Source: Siphonobacter aquaeclarae
GTDB lineage: Bacteria; Bacteroidota; Bacteroidia; Cytophagales; Spirosomataceae
NCBI RefSeq assembly: GCF_900103285.1
Contig: NZ_FNGS01000014.1
Span: 1 to 43,475 of the forward strand
Direction: 5' to 3'
Length of the DNA: 43,475 nt
Every line of letters starts with the position of its first letter. Position 1 is the first letter of the stretch. Positions 34,201 through 42,869 of this stretch are shown here, piece by piece. The position numbers and the translations under genes were made by a program. The notes below the pieces were generated by a model. It was not told where the DNA came from, did not search any database, and worked only from the letters and a program-made list of their open reading frames with translations.

Positions 34201-37181
34201 TTCACCACCTTCGAGATACTACAGGCATCCATTGGATTGGAAACGCGTGACTTGGTCAGCGTGTACGTCCGGTTGACACCATCCAGGAGGTAGACAATCG
34301 GGCCGGTAGTTGCCGACAATCCTGCGGCCGGGCTCCATGTGTAAACAAATTCGTCACTACCTCCGGCGTCAGCGATGAGCCGGAGCGGCTTTCCGTTATA
34401 CACGAGGCAATTGCCTCCCTCAGCTATGAAATCTACCCCGCAATTGCCGCAGATAGGCACCACAACGGTGTCTCTGCAGGTTGTTCCGCCATGGCTCACT
34501 GCCAACTCGTAAACATCAGCGCCCGAAGCAGTACCGGAAACCGGCACCCGGGGCAGATTGGTGGCGCCGGTAAAATTTCCGGAGCCGTTGGAAAGGCCCA
34601 TACGCACCCAGCTGTAGCTTTCATTTACGTTGGGGGTCAGGTCTACAGTTCCGATCAGACGCGGCCCGCATCCATCCAGTCCGGCATCTGCGCGGATGAC
34701 GGTTGCAATCACGTCATCCGTATACGTACAAGTGCCGTCTGTCGCCGTAACCGTGTAACGAATAGGATCTACAATTGGAGGGAAGACTGTTCCGGGATTA
34801 AAAGTGACCTGAGCTGCATTGTTTTGCTGGAGATAGATACCGGGAGACCAGGTATACGTAAATCCAGGTTGGCCGACCGTTCCCAAAATTGCCGTAGTTC
34901 CGGAACAGATCGTTTTATCAGGACCGGCAAATCCGGCAGCCGGGGCTGCCGCAACGCTTACTACGACCTGATCCGTTACCGAGCAGGGCTGTCCGTCGCT
35001 GTTGGTATAAGTCACCGTAAGCGTGTAGGTAGTAGGTGCCGTCGGTGAAGCCAGTGGCCGGGCTATACCGGGATTATCCAAACCGGTTGCCGGCGTCCAG
35101 GTATAAGTAACGGCTCCAAAGCCCAGCAGGGGATCTTTTCCGATTCTAACCCCTTGCCCACCGGGGCAAAGCGACACATCAGGCCCGGCCAGCGCCGAAG
35201 GTGGAATATTGACAATAGCCTGATCGGTTTTTCGGCAACCGGCAGCATCGGTGACGGTCAATGTAAGAACGGACGAAGCAGAGAGCGTTGCGATCGGGTT
35301 CGCTTTCGCAGCATCGTCAAGCAGTCCGGCATTATCCCAGGCATACGTATAGGGAGCGGTTCCGCCGGATGCCGGAGGCGTATGCCCCAACGCGATGGGA
35401 GAACCTGCGCAGGTTGCATATGGCCCGCCCATCGTCAAACCAGGGGCCTGACGCGCATCAATCGTAACCACCGCGGTATTACTGGTGTCCGCGTGACATT
35501 CCCAGCGGGCGATGCGCCTGTAGTACAGCGTATTCGCCGACGGCTCGGGAAGGTAGTCCTTATTAACGCCGACGCTCAGGTCGCTCCACCCGTCAACGCC
35601 ATTGCTGCTCCGTTGCCACTGGTACGTAATGTGATCGGGGTATAGATTATCGTCGTCGGTACCGGTAATTACCGTCGGCGTACCAAGTATACATGCTGTT
35701 TGAGTCGCCGGACTGATGTTGTTCTGAACGGTTTCGGTTGAATAGGCGCAGCCCAGTTTGAAGACCCAGATATCATTTTTCCCTTTGGATGGGACAACCT
35801 TATCTCTTCCGACCGGAGCATCGCTGGCTACTGCCATGATCACTCCTCCGTCAGGTTCGGCAAGCAATGATCCAGACCTAGCATTATAGTTATCATTATT
35901 ACCGACTGTCTTGTCCCAAATTTTTGTACCGGAGGCTGCTAGCTTCACGATCCACCAGTCGCTCGAAGTAGGCGAAGGATCTGTTTTGTCTCCACTAATA
36001 CCGCCATAAGACCGACCTCCGATGAAATAACTCCCATCGCTGGCCTGAGCCAGGCATGTGGGATCGTCATACCCTGTTGTGCCATAGGCGACATCCCATT
36101 GGATATTACCGGCACCATCCAATTTCACCAACCAATAGTCCAGACTTCCTCCTCCGGCCGCTGTGCGATCTTTACCCGTAGACGACGAACCCGCAAGTAC
36201 CGCAAAACCCCCATCTTTTGTGGCCAGTAAATCGGTAAATTCAACACCCGAAACATCACCAATACTCTTATCCCACAACTTGTTTCCAAATTCATCGATA
36301 CGTACCAGCCAGATATCTTTACTCCCCTTGCCGGGTCCAGTGCGCTCCAGGTTTTGATTATCGGTCGTACACCCTAACAAATATCCTCCTGTTGAAACAG
36401 ATACAATCCGGTGCCAATACGTTGGAAGATTGTTGCCAATCTTCTTCTCCCAAACTTTTTGTCCGCTGCCATTTACCTTTACGAGCCAAAACGACCCGTC
36501 TTTGTCTCCTCCCAGCAGAAACCCGCCGTCCGGAGTTGGAGTCACGCAATCAAAAAACGCTGAAGACGATGACTCGCCCACTCGCAGATCCCACAACTTA
36601 TTTCCGTTCCCATCCACCCGAACCATCCATCCATTATAAGATCCATCATTTACTATCTGACCTGGATCCGACATATCTCCCGCCTCGAAATTTCCGAGGT
36701 CTGCGTAGTCTTTGTACACAAAGCCAACAACAAGTCCGCCCCCATCCGTCGTCGGCACCATGTCTGATGCGCTTTCGTACCAACTCGATCCATAGGCACG
36801 ACTCCAAATTTTCTGCCCTGTCGGACCGGCTTTTACGAGGAAAAAATCGTTGGGAAAATTGTGACCGTTATCAGGCACATCCCCATCATTGCTCCGGCTC
36901 GCGCCTATGGCGAAGAAATGGCCATCTGTCGATCTTATTATGGAACCCTCCAATTCGTACTCCGATCCTCCGTACACCTTTTGCCATTGAACGGACGGAA
37001 ACACCTGCCCCCAAAGAGGCACAGACGTAGTCGCCAATGCCACACAGATCAGCATCATGGGAACATTGACACTCAACAGCTTTGTCCGAAACCGGAAAAT
37101 CCACCCGAGGCGTCTCGTCCACGGTATGTAAAAAACAGGCTGACCTGCGGCCGACATGTGAGGTAAAAAAGATTTAGCCAT
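31248..37181 (-). CDS. Giant multi-Ig T9SS-sorted surface protein (1977 aa)
   Basis: An exported protein of about 1977 residues. After a long basic leader, the signal sequence is near residues 40-60 (VPMMLICVALATTSVPLWGQ). Residues 60-480 hold a propeller-like array of about eight repeats of the form DxWLVKxDxxGNxxWDxxxG with TPDGGFLLGG. From about 500 to 1675 run a dozen or more Ig/PKD-like repeats, most with C-x-G-x-x-x-x-I-G and YTWTPATGLDNP-type motifs and a C-terminal GC pair. An SdrD-B-like domain follows (about 1676-1790, LGDRVWDDTDRDGTQDAGEP), then a fibronectin-like module (PVTLISFTGR) and a type A sorting domain (FYPNPAAESV at about 1900). Transport is by T9SS, and the role is probably adhesion or an outer-surface filament. 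The frame opens 32 codons further upstream, but MAKSFLPH at 37181 is a better start. Confidence 0.88.
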   Translation of the reverse strand: MAKSFLPHMSAAGQPVFYIPWTRRLGWIFRFRTKLLSVNVPMMLICVALATTSVPLWGQVFPSVQWQKVYGGSEYELEGSIIRSTDGHFFAIGASRSNDGDVPDNGHNFPNDFFLVKAGPTGQKIWSRAYGSSWYESASDMVPTTDGGGLVVGFVYKDYADLGNFEAGDMSDPGQIVNDGSYNGWMVRVDGNGNKLWDLRVGESSSSAFFDCVTPTPDGGFLLGGDKDGSFWLVKVNGSGQKVWEKKIGNNLPTYWHRIVSVSTGGYLLGCTTDNQNLERTGPGKGSKDIWLVRIDEFGNKLWDKSIGDVSGVEFTDLLATKDGGFAVLAGSSSTGKDRTAAGGGSLDYWLVKLDGAGNIQWDVAYGTTGYDDPTCLAQASDGSYFIGGRSYGGISGDKTDPSPTSSDWWIVKLAASGTKIWDKTVGNNDNYNARSGSLLAEPDGGVIMAVASDAPVGRDKVVPSKGKNDIWVFKLGCAYSTETVQNNISPATQTACILGTPTVITGTDDDNLYPDHITYQWQRSSNGVDGWSDLSVGVNKDYLPEPSANTLYYRRIARWECHADTSNTAVVTIDARQAPGLTMGGPYATCAGSPIALGHTPPASGGTAPYTYAWDNAGLLDDAAKANPIATLSASSVLTLTVTDAAGCRKTDQAIVNIPPSALAGPDVSLCPGGQGVRIGKDPLLGFGAVTYTWTPATGLDNPGIARPLASPTAPTTYTLTVTYTNSDGQPCSVTDQVVVSVAAAPAAGFAGPDKTICSGTTAILGTVGQPGFTYTWSPGIYLQQNNAAQVTFNPGTVFPPIVDPIRYTVTATDGTCTYTDDVIATVIRADAGLDGCGPRLIGTVDLTPNVNESYSWVRMGLSNGSGNFTGATNLPRVPVSGTASGADVYELAVSHGGTTCRDTVVVPICGNCGVDFIAEGGNCLVYNGKPLRLIADAGGSDEFVYTWSPAAGLSATTGPIVYLLDGVNRTYTLTKSRVSNPMDACSISKVVNPPAASYPVFSAPDVAACAGTTVTIGSPTVSGYVYSWTGPGGFASSSSSPSLTVAAETAGVYQVKVEDTNPGNPFGCFTTGSVNVSLETVVAPQDNWIVCENALIKLGAPDPSSGRWSYSWTPAVAAWQNGTGPSSAQPEVLVTTNTTFSVTVTNPSGCTATANSTVTVTNSPTITNAADITDACPGSSVRIGSPALPGVTYSWSPATGLDNPAIAQPLATVGGAGSSVTYTVTATFPGSCSATAIDQVTVSAFNPGINLGPDIVYCPSAGPVAIGSGAPTTGVSSYSWTPATGLNNATLANPTTTVTVPTEYTLTVTYTNGCVGSAHVKVIPSSAPNAGSDRTICYGSSTQLGSPGNDASATWSGPGTTYLSSLSGPVVTFNGNGTAPAGTYTFTATQTVNGCTNADQVTITVAAPVTAASGSATVCLGGTGVIGTVAAPGYNYEWVPSTGLSSPFESNPQITLSTPGLYSYVRKVTSIATGCVASGEYRVTVLPTSAPVVSVPNVAACLATPLTLAASISPTSGNYSYSWSPATDLSNPYILAPTVAANSTRTYTLSVTDQATGCSSQSSGTVTVDYLDGNYITAGPESVAGCPNSPVTFTASVSDGFSYQYQWQKLNSSATAWEDISDGGLYSGAHTLTLHISDNTTLNGVRFRIVVTTTSCGVRQESSFATLTVNQCQKSSLGDRVWDDTDRDGTQDAGEPGVSGVSVTLYRNGVLLTQTVTDQNGNYLFDNLDAYDPFGQLYTYEVGFTNLPGGYVFTMQGADAGSNGAGSGVDSDVNVNTGRSRSVTLSYNQYLPDVDAGIHSNTPLPVTLISFTGRSNQCAVELFWTVAEEKSFSHYEILYSPNGEAFEVAGRVAAAGSNSRYTFRPAQTNGTAYYRLRMVDLDGTASLSRILSFVTDCRELIRFYPNPAAESVQFTGQKRLKKVTIYDGRGEVVGVFSNILSGEKLLVGNLPGGFYLLKGETEEGQEFSGKLVINK

Positions 37182-37608
37182 AAAGATGTGTATGGGTAAG
37201 TTTCCGGTTGAATTGTTATGGTGAGAGAATGCCACTCGAACTGGATCGGGTGATTCCCGATGGTCGGGAAATAGCATCAGAACATCTCAAGGCTGCAAGT
37301 TTGGCAGCGCGGAAAGAAAACGCGGCCTCTGTTATTCAAAAGAACATGTTTATGCTACATCCGAATGCCAAAAGAGCATCAAAGTGCGCATCGAACTTTG
37401 GCTGAAAGAATCAAGAGACAGCTTCATGCATGGATCAAACACAGAAGAAGCTGTAGCGGACTTAAGAGCAACGTTACCTGAATAGCAAGACTAGTATACA
37501 GAAACTATACACGTTTAAAATCACATTATTTCACGCACACGTTATTTGCAGGACTATTTCATTGTATTTTAGCCATAAAATACCCCCATCCCTTTCAACT
37601 TTATTTCG
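37182..37608. other. Divergent intergenic region
   Basis: This 427-base gap lies between the giant surface-protein gene and a divergent response-regulator gene, so it carries both promoters. Two short plus-strand frames (37208-37405, and a 38-codon frame from the ATG at 37365 reading MPKEHQSAHRTLAERIKRQL) are coding-like in part but unsupported. They may be relics. Confidence 0.35.
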
Positions 37609-38268
37609 ATGATAGATTTCTCCTCATTTGAACAACTACCCACAAAGGGAATCGCGGTTATCCTGGACGACCATTCACTTTTCGCTGAATCCTTTTCCGT
37701 CTTTTTGGAAAAAACAGGTATTTTCAAAAGCGTATTCGTCTTTACAGACGATTCCAAAGCGAATTCGTTTCTACTTCGATTGTCGGGTAATATGCATGTT
37801 TTTGTTTTCCTTGATTATTATCTTAAAGAGAAAACAGGCCTTCCTCTGATTAGCGAATTCAAACGCATATACAAACCTCTCTCGCTTATTATTATCAGCA
37901 GCATGACCAACCCCATGTTGATTGAACACGTCATGATTCATCCCATTGACGGCTTTCTTGGCAAGTCATCCGAGGCCTCAGAGATTATTCAATGCATAAA
38001 AATGATTTGTCAGCAGGGACGCTACGTGTCCCCCCGGATTGAAGAAATGAGACTGGAAAGAAATCAACCGGGCACTATTCCCTTCACGGACCGGGAGATT
38101 GAAATACTCGGCTATTTCGCGGAAGGGTTGAGCGTCATCAGGACGGCCGAAAAAATGAATCTCAGCAGCCATACGATCGTCTCCCACCGACGACGCATGA
38201 TGGCTAAGGCAAAAGTCAAAAGTATTACTGAACTTCTGTGGTTTGCGCGAAAACTCGATTTGATATGA
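37609..38268 (+). CDS. NarL/FixJ-type response regulator, operon with sensor kinase
   Basis: A 219-residue response regulator. The receiver domain has the acidic pair D20/D21 (AVILDDHSL), phospho-acceptor D69 in FVFLDYYLKEKTG, the switch serines S97/S98 and K119 in GFLGKSS. The LuxR-type helix-turn-helix is at about 150-213: FTDREIEILGYFAEGLS and SSHTIVSHRRRMMAKAKV. Its stop overlaps the kinase start as ATGATGA, so the two are translationally coupled and are almost certainly partners. It is divergent from the giant surface-protein gene, which makes that gene a plausible target. Confidence 0.9.
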   Translation: MIDFSSFEQLPTKGIAVILDDHSLFAESFSVFLEKTGIFKSVFVFTDDSKANSFLLRLSGNMHVFVFLDYYLKEKTGLPLISEFKRIYKPLSLIIISSMTNPMLIEHVMIHPIDGFLGKSSEASEIIQCIKMICQQGRYVSPRIEEMRLERNQPGTIPFTDREIEILGYFAEGLSVIRTAEKMNLSSHTIVSHRRRMMAKAKVKSITELLWFARKLDLI

Positions 38269-40235
38269 TGACTTCCAGGCAAAGCAATATGCTCGTGCTG
38301 GCCATTCTGCTGCTCGTCACACCTTGCAGTTATAGTCAGCAACCCGTCCATACTCACTCCCGCAACTTTCAGTTGCTATATGCCAATCGAAAGAGCGACG
38401 TCCAGTTTTTGGATTCGGCGAATACATTACTAAAGTCTTTATATTCAAAAGGGATATTCTTCCCAAAGGACACACTAATACAAATACTTAAGCCCTATAA
38501 AGAACTCGCGTGGAGCGGCAATGCGACTTTTCTTCCATACAGAACCTACTACTTCGACCATCTCGCCAATAATGCCAAAATGCGAAATAAGCTCGGCGAA
38601 GCTATCTATTTCTTCGAGAAAGTTGAACAGGAAAGAAAACTATCAGGAAATGCAGACGGGAAGGATGTTTTAATGCAAAAATGCTACCTGTACACTCAAA
38701 ATATGCTGCTCGACAAAGCGGTACAGGAGTATGAGAAAGAACGCCATTATTTTGAAGGTCTTCCGGATAAGATCAGAAACGGAAAGGTAGACCGGCAACA
38801 GATCTCGAACGCTCTTTATACGTTGAGCCCCATTGCTTCCGCTTATTCTTACGCAAAAGATAGCGCAAAATGCGCATCTGTCATTCACCTTTCTCAGTCA
38901 ATTCTTAGCGCTATCAACGCCAAATCAGGATTATCTGCGCATGACCTGCCATTATTCAAATTTATTCTACTGGGAATGAAATTTTATCATTATCGAAACC
39001 TCTCGAATGAAACCAAAGAAACACACAATAATTTAGAAAAAACGGGAAATTTGATAAAATCACTAGGTCCGGAATCTCAGCACCTCAAGCCCTTTTTTGA
39101 ATTTAATCTGGCAACATGGTATCTCGATTATTTCACAGAGCATAAAAATGCTGACAGCGCGTCTTATTACCTGAATCAGCTTATAAAAATGCCGCCCGTT
39201 ATGCCTGAAGAGGATTTCAATATTATGGTCGATTCGTACAGGCTAAAAATATGGAGTATTCGAAAGGGTGATTCCAAAACGACTGCTTTAATTGATCACC
39301 TTTTACAATCCAAAGACACACTTGCCAAACGAAAAAACGAAGAATTGTCAGATCTGCTTTACGCCTTTACCGATGCGGAATTCAATCGGGATGAGCTGGA
39401 AAAATCCCGGATTGACAAACAACGACGCACTATTTGGGCGCTGGCCGCTGTGTTTGCAACTACTCTGACCGGCATTCTTTTTTATTCGATCTCCCAGCGG
39501 TCAAAAAGAAAACTAAAACAAACGCTATCCACCCTGAACAGCACAACAAACCTTACAATAGCTGCGATGAAGGAAAGTCATCAGCAATCTCTAAAGGCCG
39601 AGCGTGAGCAATTTGCCCAGGATTTACACGACGGATTTTCCGCATCGGTGGCTGCTGCAAGCCATCAGGTACAAGCCCTTATCGCCGAAACCGACGACCC
39701 GGCACTTGCCAATAAACTTGAAACACTGGGGATCCGATTGCAGAACATCTATCAACATTCCAGAGCCAAAAGTCATTCCTGGTATCGCGATTCTCTGGTA
39801 AGGCAGCAAGCCTCCTTTACGGAGACTATTCGTTTCATCACAGACAGCGCACTTCCGGATTCGCAGTATAACAAGGATATCCAGCTCGAACCTGAGGCCG
39901 TCTCGCTTCTGAATTTCGAACAGCGCATTGTTCTTATCAGGACTACACAGGAGGCTCTTACCAACGTGCTAAAACATGCCAGAGCATCAGAGGTAACGAT
40001 ATTTCTCTTCCGTGCAGATGATCATATAATCTTTCAACTCAGCGATAACGGAGTCGGCCTAAGCCTAAGCGAGGATAAACTCAGAAGATTTCAGCATAAA
40101 ACATCCGGACTTGGGTGGGCCTCCATGAAGTCGGGCATTGAAGAGGTTGGCGGAACGTTTTCAATAGCTTCTGAAGACGGGTTTACACTGACAATCGGCT
40201 TCCCTGTGAGAAATACGGAAGGCAAAACCGCGTAG
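38265..40235 (+). CDS. HisKA_3-type sensor histidine kinase with periplasmic helical sensor
   Basis: A 656-residue kinase. The signal peptide (NMLVLAILLLVTPCSYSQ) leads into a periplasmic region of about 350 residues, rich in helices and likely TPR-like. One transmembrane helix follows near residue 388-408 (WALAAVFATTLTGILFYSI), then a short coiled coil and the HisKA_3 dimerisation helix with phospho-acceptor H455 in FAQDLHDGFSASVAAA. The ATPase domain reads QEALTNVLKHARASEV, DNGVGLSL and GLGWASMKSGIEEVGG. The ATG at 38265 overlaps the regulator's stop. An open frame begins 9 codons earlier but lies inside the regulator gene. The ligand is unknown. Confidence 0.9.
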   Translation: MMTSRQSNMLVLAILLLVTPCSYSQQPVHTHSRNFQLLYANRKSDVQFLDSANTLLKSLYSKGIFFPKDTLIQILKPYKELAWSGNATFLPYRTYYFDHLANNAKMRNKLGEAIYFFEKVEQERKLSGNADGKDVLMQKCYLYTQNMLLDKAVQEYEKERHYFEGLPDKIRNGKVDRQQISNALYTLSPIASAYSYAKDSAKCASVIHLSQSILSAINAKSGLSAHDLPLFKFILLGMKFYHYRNLSNETKETHNNLEKTGNLIKSLGPESQHLKPFFEFNLATWYLDYFTEHKNADSASYYLNQLIKMPPVMPEEDFNIMVDSYRLKIWSIRKGDSKTTALIDHLLQSKDTLAKRKNEELSDLLYAFTDAEFNRDELEKSRIDKQRRTIWALAAVFATTLTGILFYSISQRSKRKLKQTLSTLNSTTNLTIAAMKESHQQSLKAEREQFAQDLHDGFSASVAAASHQVQALIAETDDPALANKLETLGIRLQNIYQHSRAKSHSWYRDSLVRQQASFTETIRFITDSALPDSQYNKDIQLEPEAVSLLNFEQRIVLIRTTQEALTNVLKHARASEVTIFLFRADDHIIFQLSDNGVGLSLSEDKLRRFQHKTSGLGWASMKSGIEEVGGTFSIASEDGFTLTIGFPVRNTEGKTA

Positions 40236-40573
40236 TCTATATCTGTCGTCATACAGGTAAACTGCCGACGATGGACGATTCCGGCTCATCCCACATACTT
40301 TTTTTCATCTGAAAATTGCAGACTCGCCCATATACCTGGATCGAGGTGTGCACGTTCTACCTATAACTATACTTGGATGACGGGATGACGCCCCGTTATG
40401 GCTCAGCCAACAGTTACTGATTTAGCACAGTAACTCTCTGACTGATAAGGTTGCAGAGCATCAATACGTTTCAGGAAAACCAGAAGCTTCCCGTCATTTC
40501 AACCGCCATTTTTCCAGCTTCGCCGCTGGAGTTGGTTTATTTCAATCACGAAATCAATTCCTTTGCAGGCAGG
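40236..40573. other. Intergenic region upstream of the LytS-type kinase
   Basis: No gene or clear signal. The following kinase frame could be read from a TTG at 40451. I prefer the ATG at 40574, preceded by GGCAGG, so part of this gap may be coding if the longer form is used. Confidence 0.35.
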
Positions 40574-41590
40574 ATGAAAAACGAGGGGAAAATCTTTTTC
40601 TACAGTGCCTTACTGATCACACTGATTGTTAATGCCGCCAAACTCCTGGCGCTGCAGTCAGACGGCATCATTGCCAGATATTGGCAATTCAATACCTGGG
40701 AATACAGCTTTCAGTTCCTGTATAATTTTGCTTATTGTCTTATCCTGTTTCATCTGAATCTGGACAAAAGAAGCCCGCTGAACGGGATGCTGAAAGACCG
40801 GAAATGGATGAAACTTCTCCTGTGTAATGTGGTTTTTGTCTTCGCCGCGATCGTAATCGGGAGTAAAGTTCACACGGCGGGTTTTGGAGCGGCCCCGGTT
40901 CCCAGACTGATCGCCAGAGGTTATCTGGCGAGATTTCTGCTGAGCGGGGCGATGGTCGCGGTGATCATCCGTCTGGTCCTGTTAACACGCGAAAGCCGGC
41001 AAAAAGACCTCATTAACAGCCAGCTTAATTCAGCCTATCTGGCGGCGCGTCTGAAGGTTTTGCAGGAACAGCTTGATCCTCATTTCCTGTTCAATACCCT
41101 AAGCAGTCTGTCCGGTATCGTGCGTGAGAATCCGCAATTGGCCCAGCATTATATCCTGCATCTCTCGAAAGTGTACCGACATACCCTTGTTAAACCGGGA
41201 AATGAACTGGCACTCGTTTCCGAAGAGCTCAGCCATCTGGCTTCTTACGCAAAACTGGTAGAGATGCGGCTGGAAACTGCCTTCGAGCTCCACATCAATG
41301 TCAGCAGTGCAGTGCTTACTGCGAGACTTTTACATATATCCATCCAGCCTTTGGTTGAAAATGCGATTAAACACAACCGGGCTACCCCGGAACATCCGTT
41401 GATGGTAGAGATTTTCGACCAACAGGGTTGGCTGATTATCCGCAACAATATCCAGGCGGTCATCGGAGCCCCAGGCGGAACAGGTGTCGGATTGGCCAAC
41501 CTGAATGAGAGGTTCAGGTTGAAGACGGGACGCGAAATTGAAATCCGGAGAACCGAAAACTGGTTCATTGTCAAGCTACCCCTGTTATGA
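40574..41590 (+). CDS. LytS-family histidine kinase (His_kinase/PF06580 type)
   Basis: A 338-residue membrane kinase. Four hydrophobic helices lie in the first 145 residues (FFYSALLITLIVNAAKLL; FLYNFAYCLILFHL; LLLCNVVFVFAAIVIGS; LLSGAMVAVIIRLVLL). The His_kinase domain follows with phospho-acceptor H170 in QLDPHFLFNTLSSLSGIV. The ATPase domain contains LVENAIKHN near residue 263 and GAPGGTGVGLANLNERF near 305. The open frame begins 41 codons earlier at a TTG (40451), but the ATG at 40574 gives a normal first helix. Its stop overlaps the LytTR regulator start (ATGA), so the pair is coupled. Confidence 0.9.
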   Translation: MKNEGKIFFYSALLITLIVNAAKLLALQSDGIIARYWQFNTWEYSFQFLYNFAYCLILFHLNLDKRSPLNGMLKDRKWMKLLLCNVVFVFAAIVIGSKVHTAGFGAAPVPRLIARGYLARFLLSGAMVAVIIRLVLLTRESRQKDLINSQLNSAYLAARLKVLQEQLDPHFLFNTLSSLSGIVRENPQLAQHYILHLSKVYRHTLVKPGNELALVSEELSHLASYAKLVEMRLETAFELHINVSSAVLTARLLHISIQPLVENAIKHNRATPEHPLMVEIFDQQGWLIIRNNIQAVIGAPGGTGVGLANLNERFRLKTGREIEIRRTENWFIVKLPLL

Positions 41591-42369
41591 GAACAGAACT
41601 TCGCGTCGTGATCATTGAAGATGAAGCTGCAACGGCGAGGAATCTGGTCTATGTCCTCAAAACAGTTGATCCGGATATCCAGGTTTTGGTTTCCTTAGCC
41701 AGCCTTTCGGACGCTGCGCACTGGTTTTCGCTGCATCCTGAAGGTGAATACGACCTTATTTTTTCGGATATACGGCTCAATGACGGACTTTCATTCGAAC
41801 TATTTACGGCAAATACAATCCCGAAGCCGGTCATTTTTGTGACGGCCTATCACGATCATGCCATCGAAGCCTTCCGAAATAACGGCATTGACTATATCCT
41901 GAAGCCCTTTGATACCGATGAAATCAGCCGTGCTCTGGCTAAATACCATACCCTGCTCAACATCAGCCATCGGTCGAATTCTGCCAGCTACGGGAACGTG
42001 CAGCGGCAACTACAACAAGGCATCATCCGCTTCAAACGGTCCTTTCTGATTCATCACCGTGACAGGCTTATTCCCGTTGAAACAACGCAATTACAGTGGT
42101 TTTATACCAGCCATGATGTCGTACATGCCTGCACCTCGTCCGGGATGCAGTATATAATTCCCTTTACCCTTGAGCAACTGGAGGACCAGCTCGATCCGGA
42201 TCAGTTTTTCCGGGCAAACAGGCAATGTATCGTGAATCGGCATTCCATCGGTTCGGTCGAGTATTTTTTCAACGGCCGTCTGTTGCTAAAGCTGCTTCCT
42301 CCACCACCGGAAACGATATTGGTAAGCAAAGCGAGAGCCATGCTTTTCAGAAAATGGATGGACCAATAA
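41587..42369 (+). CDS. LytTR-family response regulator
   Basis: A 260-residue regulator that probably pairs with the preceding kinase, with a 4-base overlap. The receiver domain has E11/D12 (VVIIEDEAA), phospho-acceptor D61 in LIFSDIRLNDG, T86 in FVTAYHDHAIEAF and K106 in YILKPFD. The C-terminal LytTR DNA-binding domain (about 150-255) reads RFKRSFLIHHRDRLIPV, then QFFRANRQCIVNRHSI and a beta-rich end. LytTR proteins bind direct repeats upstream of their targets. The genes just downstream (a Spy-like protein and a lipoprotein hydrolase) are the closest candidates. Confidence 0.92.
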   Translation: MRTELRVVIIEDEAATARNLVYVLKTVDPDIQVLVSLASLSDAAHWFSLHPEGEYDLIFSDIRLNDGLSFELFTANTIPKPVIFVTAYHDHAIEAFRNNGIDYILKPFDTDEISRALAKYHTLLNISHRSNSASYGNVQRQLQQGIIRFKRSFLIHHRDRLIPVETTQLQWFYTSHDVVHACTSSGMQYIIPFTLEQLEDQLDPDQFFRANRQCIVNRHSIGSVEYFFNGRLLLKLLPPPPETILVSKARAMLFRKWMDQ

Positions 42370-42470
42370 GCCGCTTCGCCCCCTGATTTTCCAGTCTCAC
42401 CCGGTTTGCCGAGCGCAGGGCTGACCGATGATCTACATTTGGCCTGACGAAATCATTTTAAAATTCAATC

Positions 42471-42869
42471 ATGATCAACAAAGCCAGAAAGCACGCTATA
42501 ACGATCCTTACGGCGATGCTGTTTTCCATCGCATCGGCATCGGCACAGTCGCCCGTTTCCACCGGGAAAAGAACGCCGGAAGAGCGGGCCGGTATGCAAA
42601 CAGAATGGATGAAAAGCCATCTCATACTGAGTCCGGTCCAGCAGCAGCAGGTTGAGGCACTCAACCTGAAATACGCCCGGAAAAATGATCCGATCCTTTT
42701 GAGCACCAGTGGAAAACTGAAAAAGTTCAGACAACTGAAAGCGCTGCAACATGAAAAAGATACCGAATTGAAGACGATTCTGGATCAGGTGCAATACAAG
42801 AAATACCAGGAACTAAGAGACCAGATGACGGAAACATTGAAGGCCAGAAGACATGCAAACCAGAATTAG
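42471..42869 (+). CDS. Spy/CpxP-like periplasmic helical protein
   Basis: A 132-residue exported protein with a signal peptide (ITILTAMLFSIASASAQ) and an all-helical, highly charged mature part. LSPVQQQQVEALNLKY at about 52-67 resembles the LTxxQ motif of Spy/CpxP chaperone-like proteins. A second helix (KLKKFRQLKALQHEKDTELK) and a third (YKKYQELRDQM) follow. Such proteins often guard against envelope stress. It lies 101 bases after the LytTR regulator and overlaps the start of the next gene by 17 bases if that gene begins at 42853. Confidence 0.75.
   Translation: MINKARKHAITILTAMLFSIASASAQSPVSTGKRTPEERAGMQTEWMKSHLILSPVQQQQVEALNLKYARKNDPILLSTSGKLKKFRQLKALQHEKDTELKTILDQVQYKKYQELRDQMTETLKARRHANQN

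Noticed and set aside
32500-35500. Periodic repeats suspected to be a CRISPR or tandem-repeat array
   Set aside because: The periodicity is that of Ig-like protein repeats at about 250-300 bases, with diverged DNA and a single open frame.
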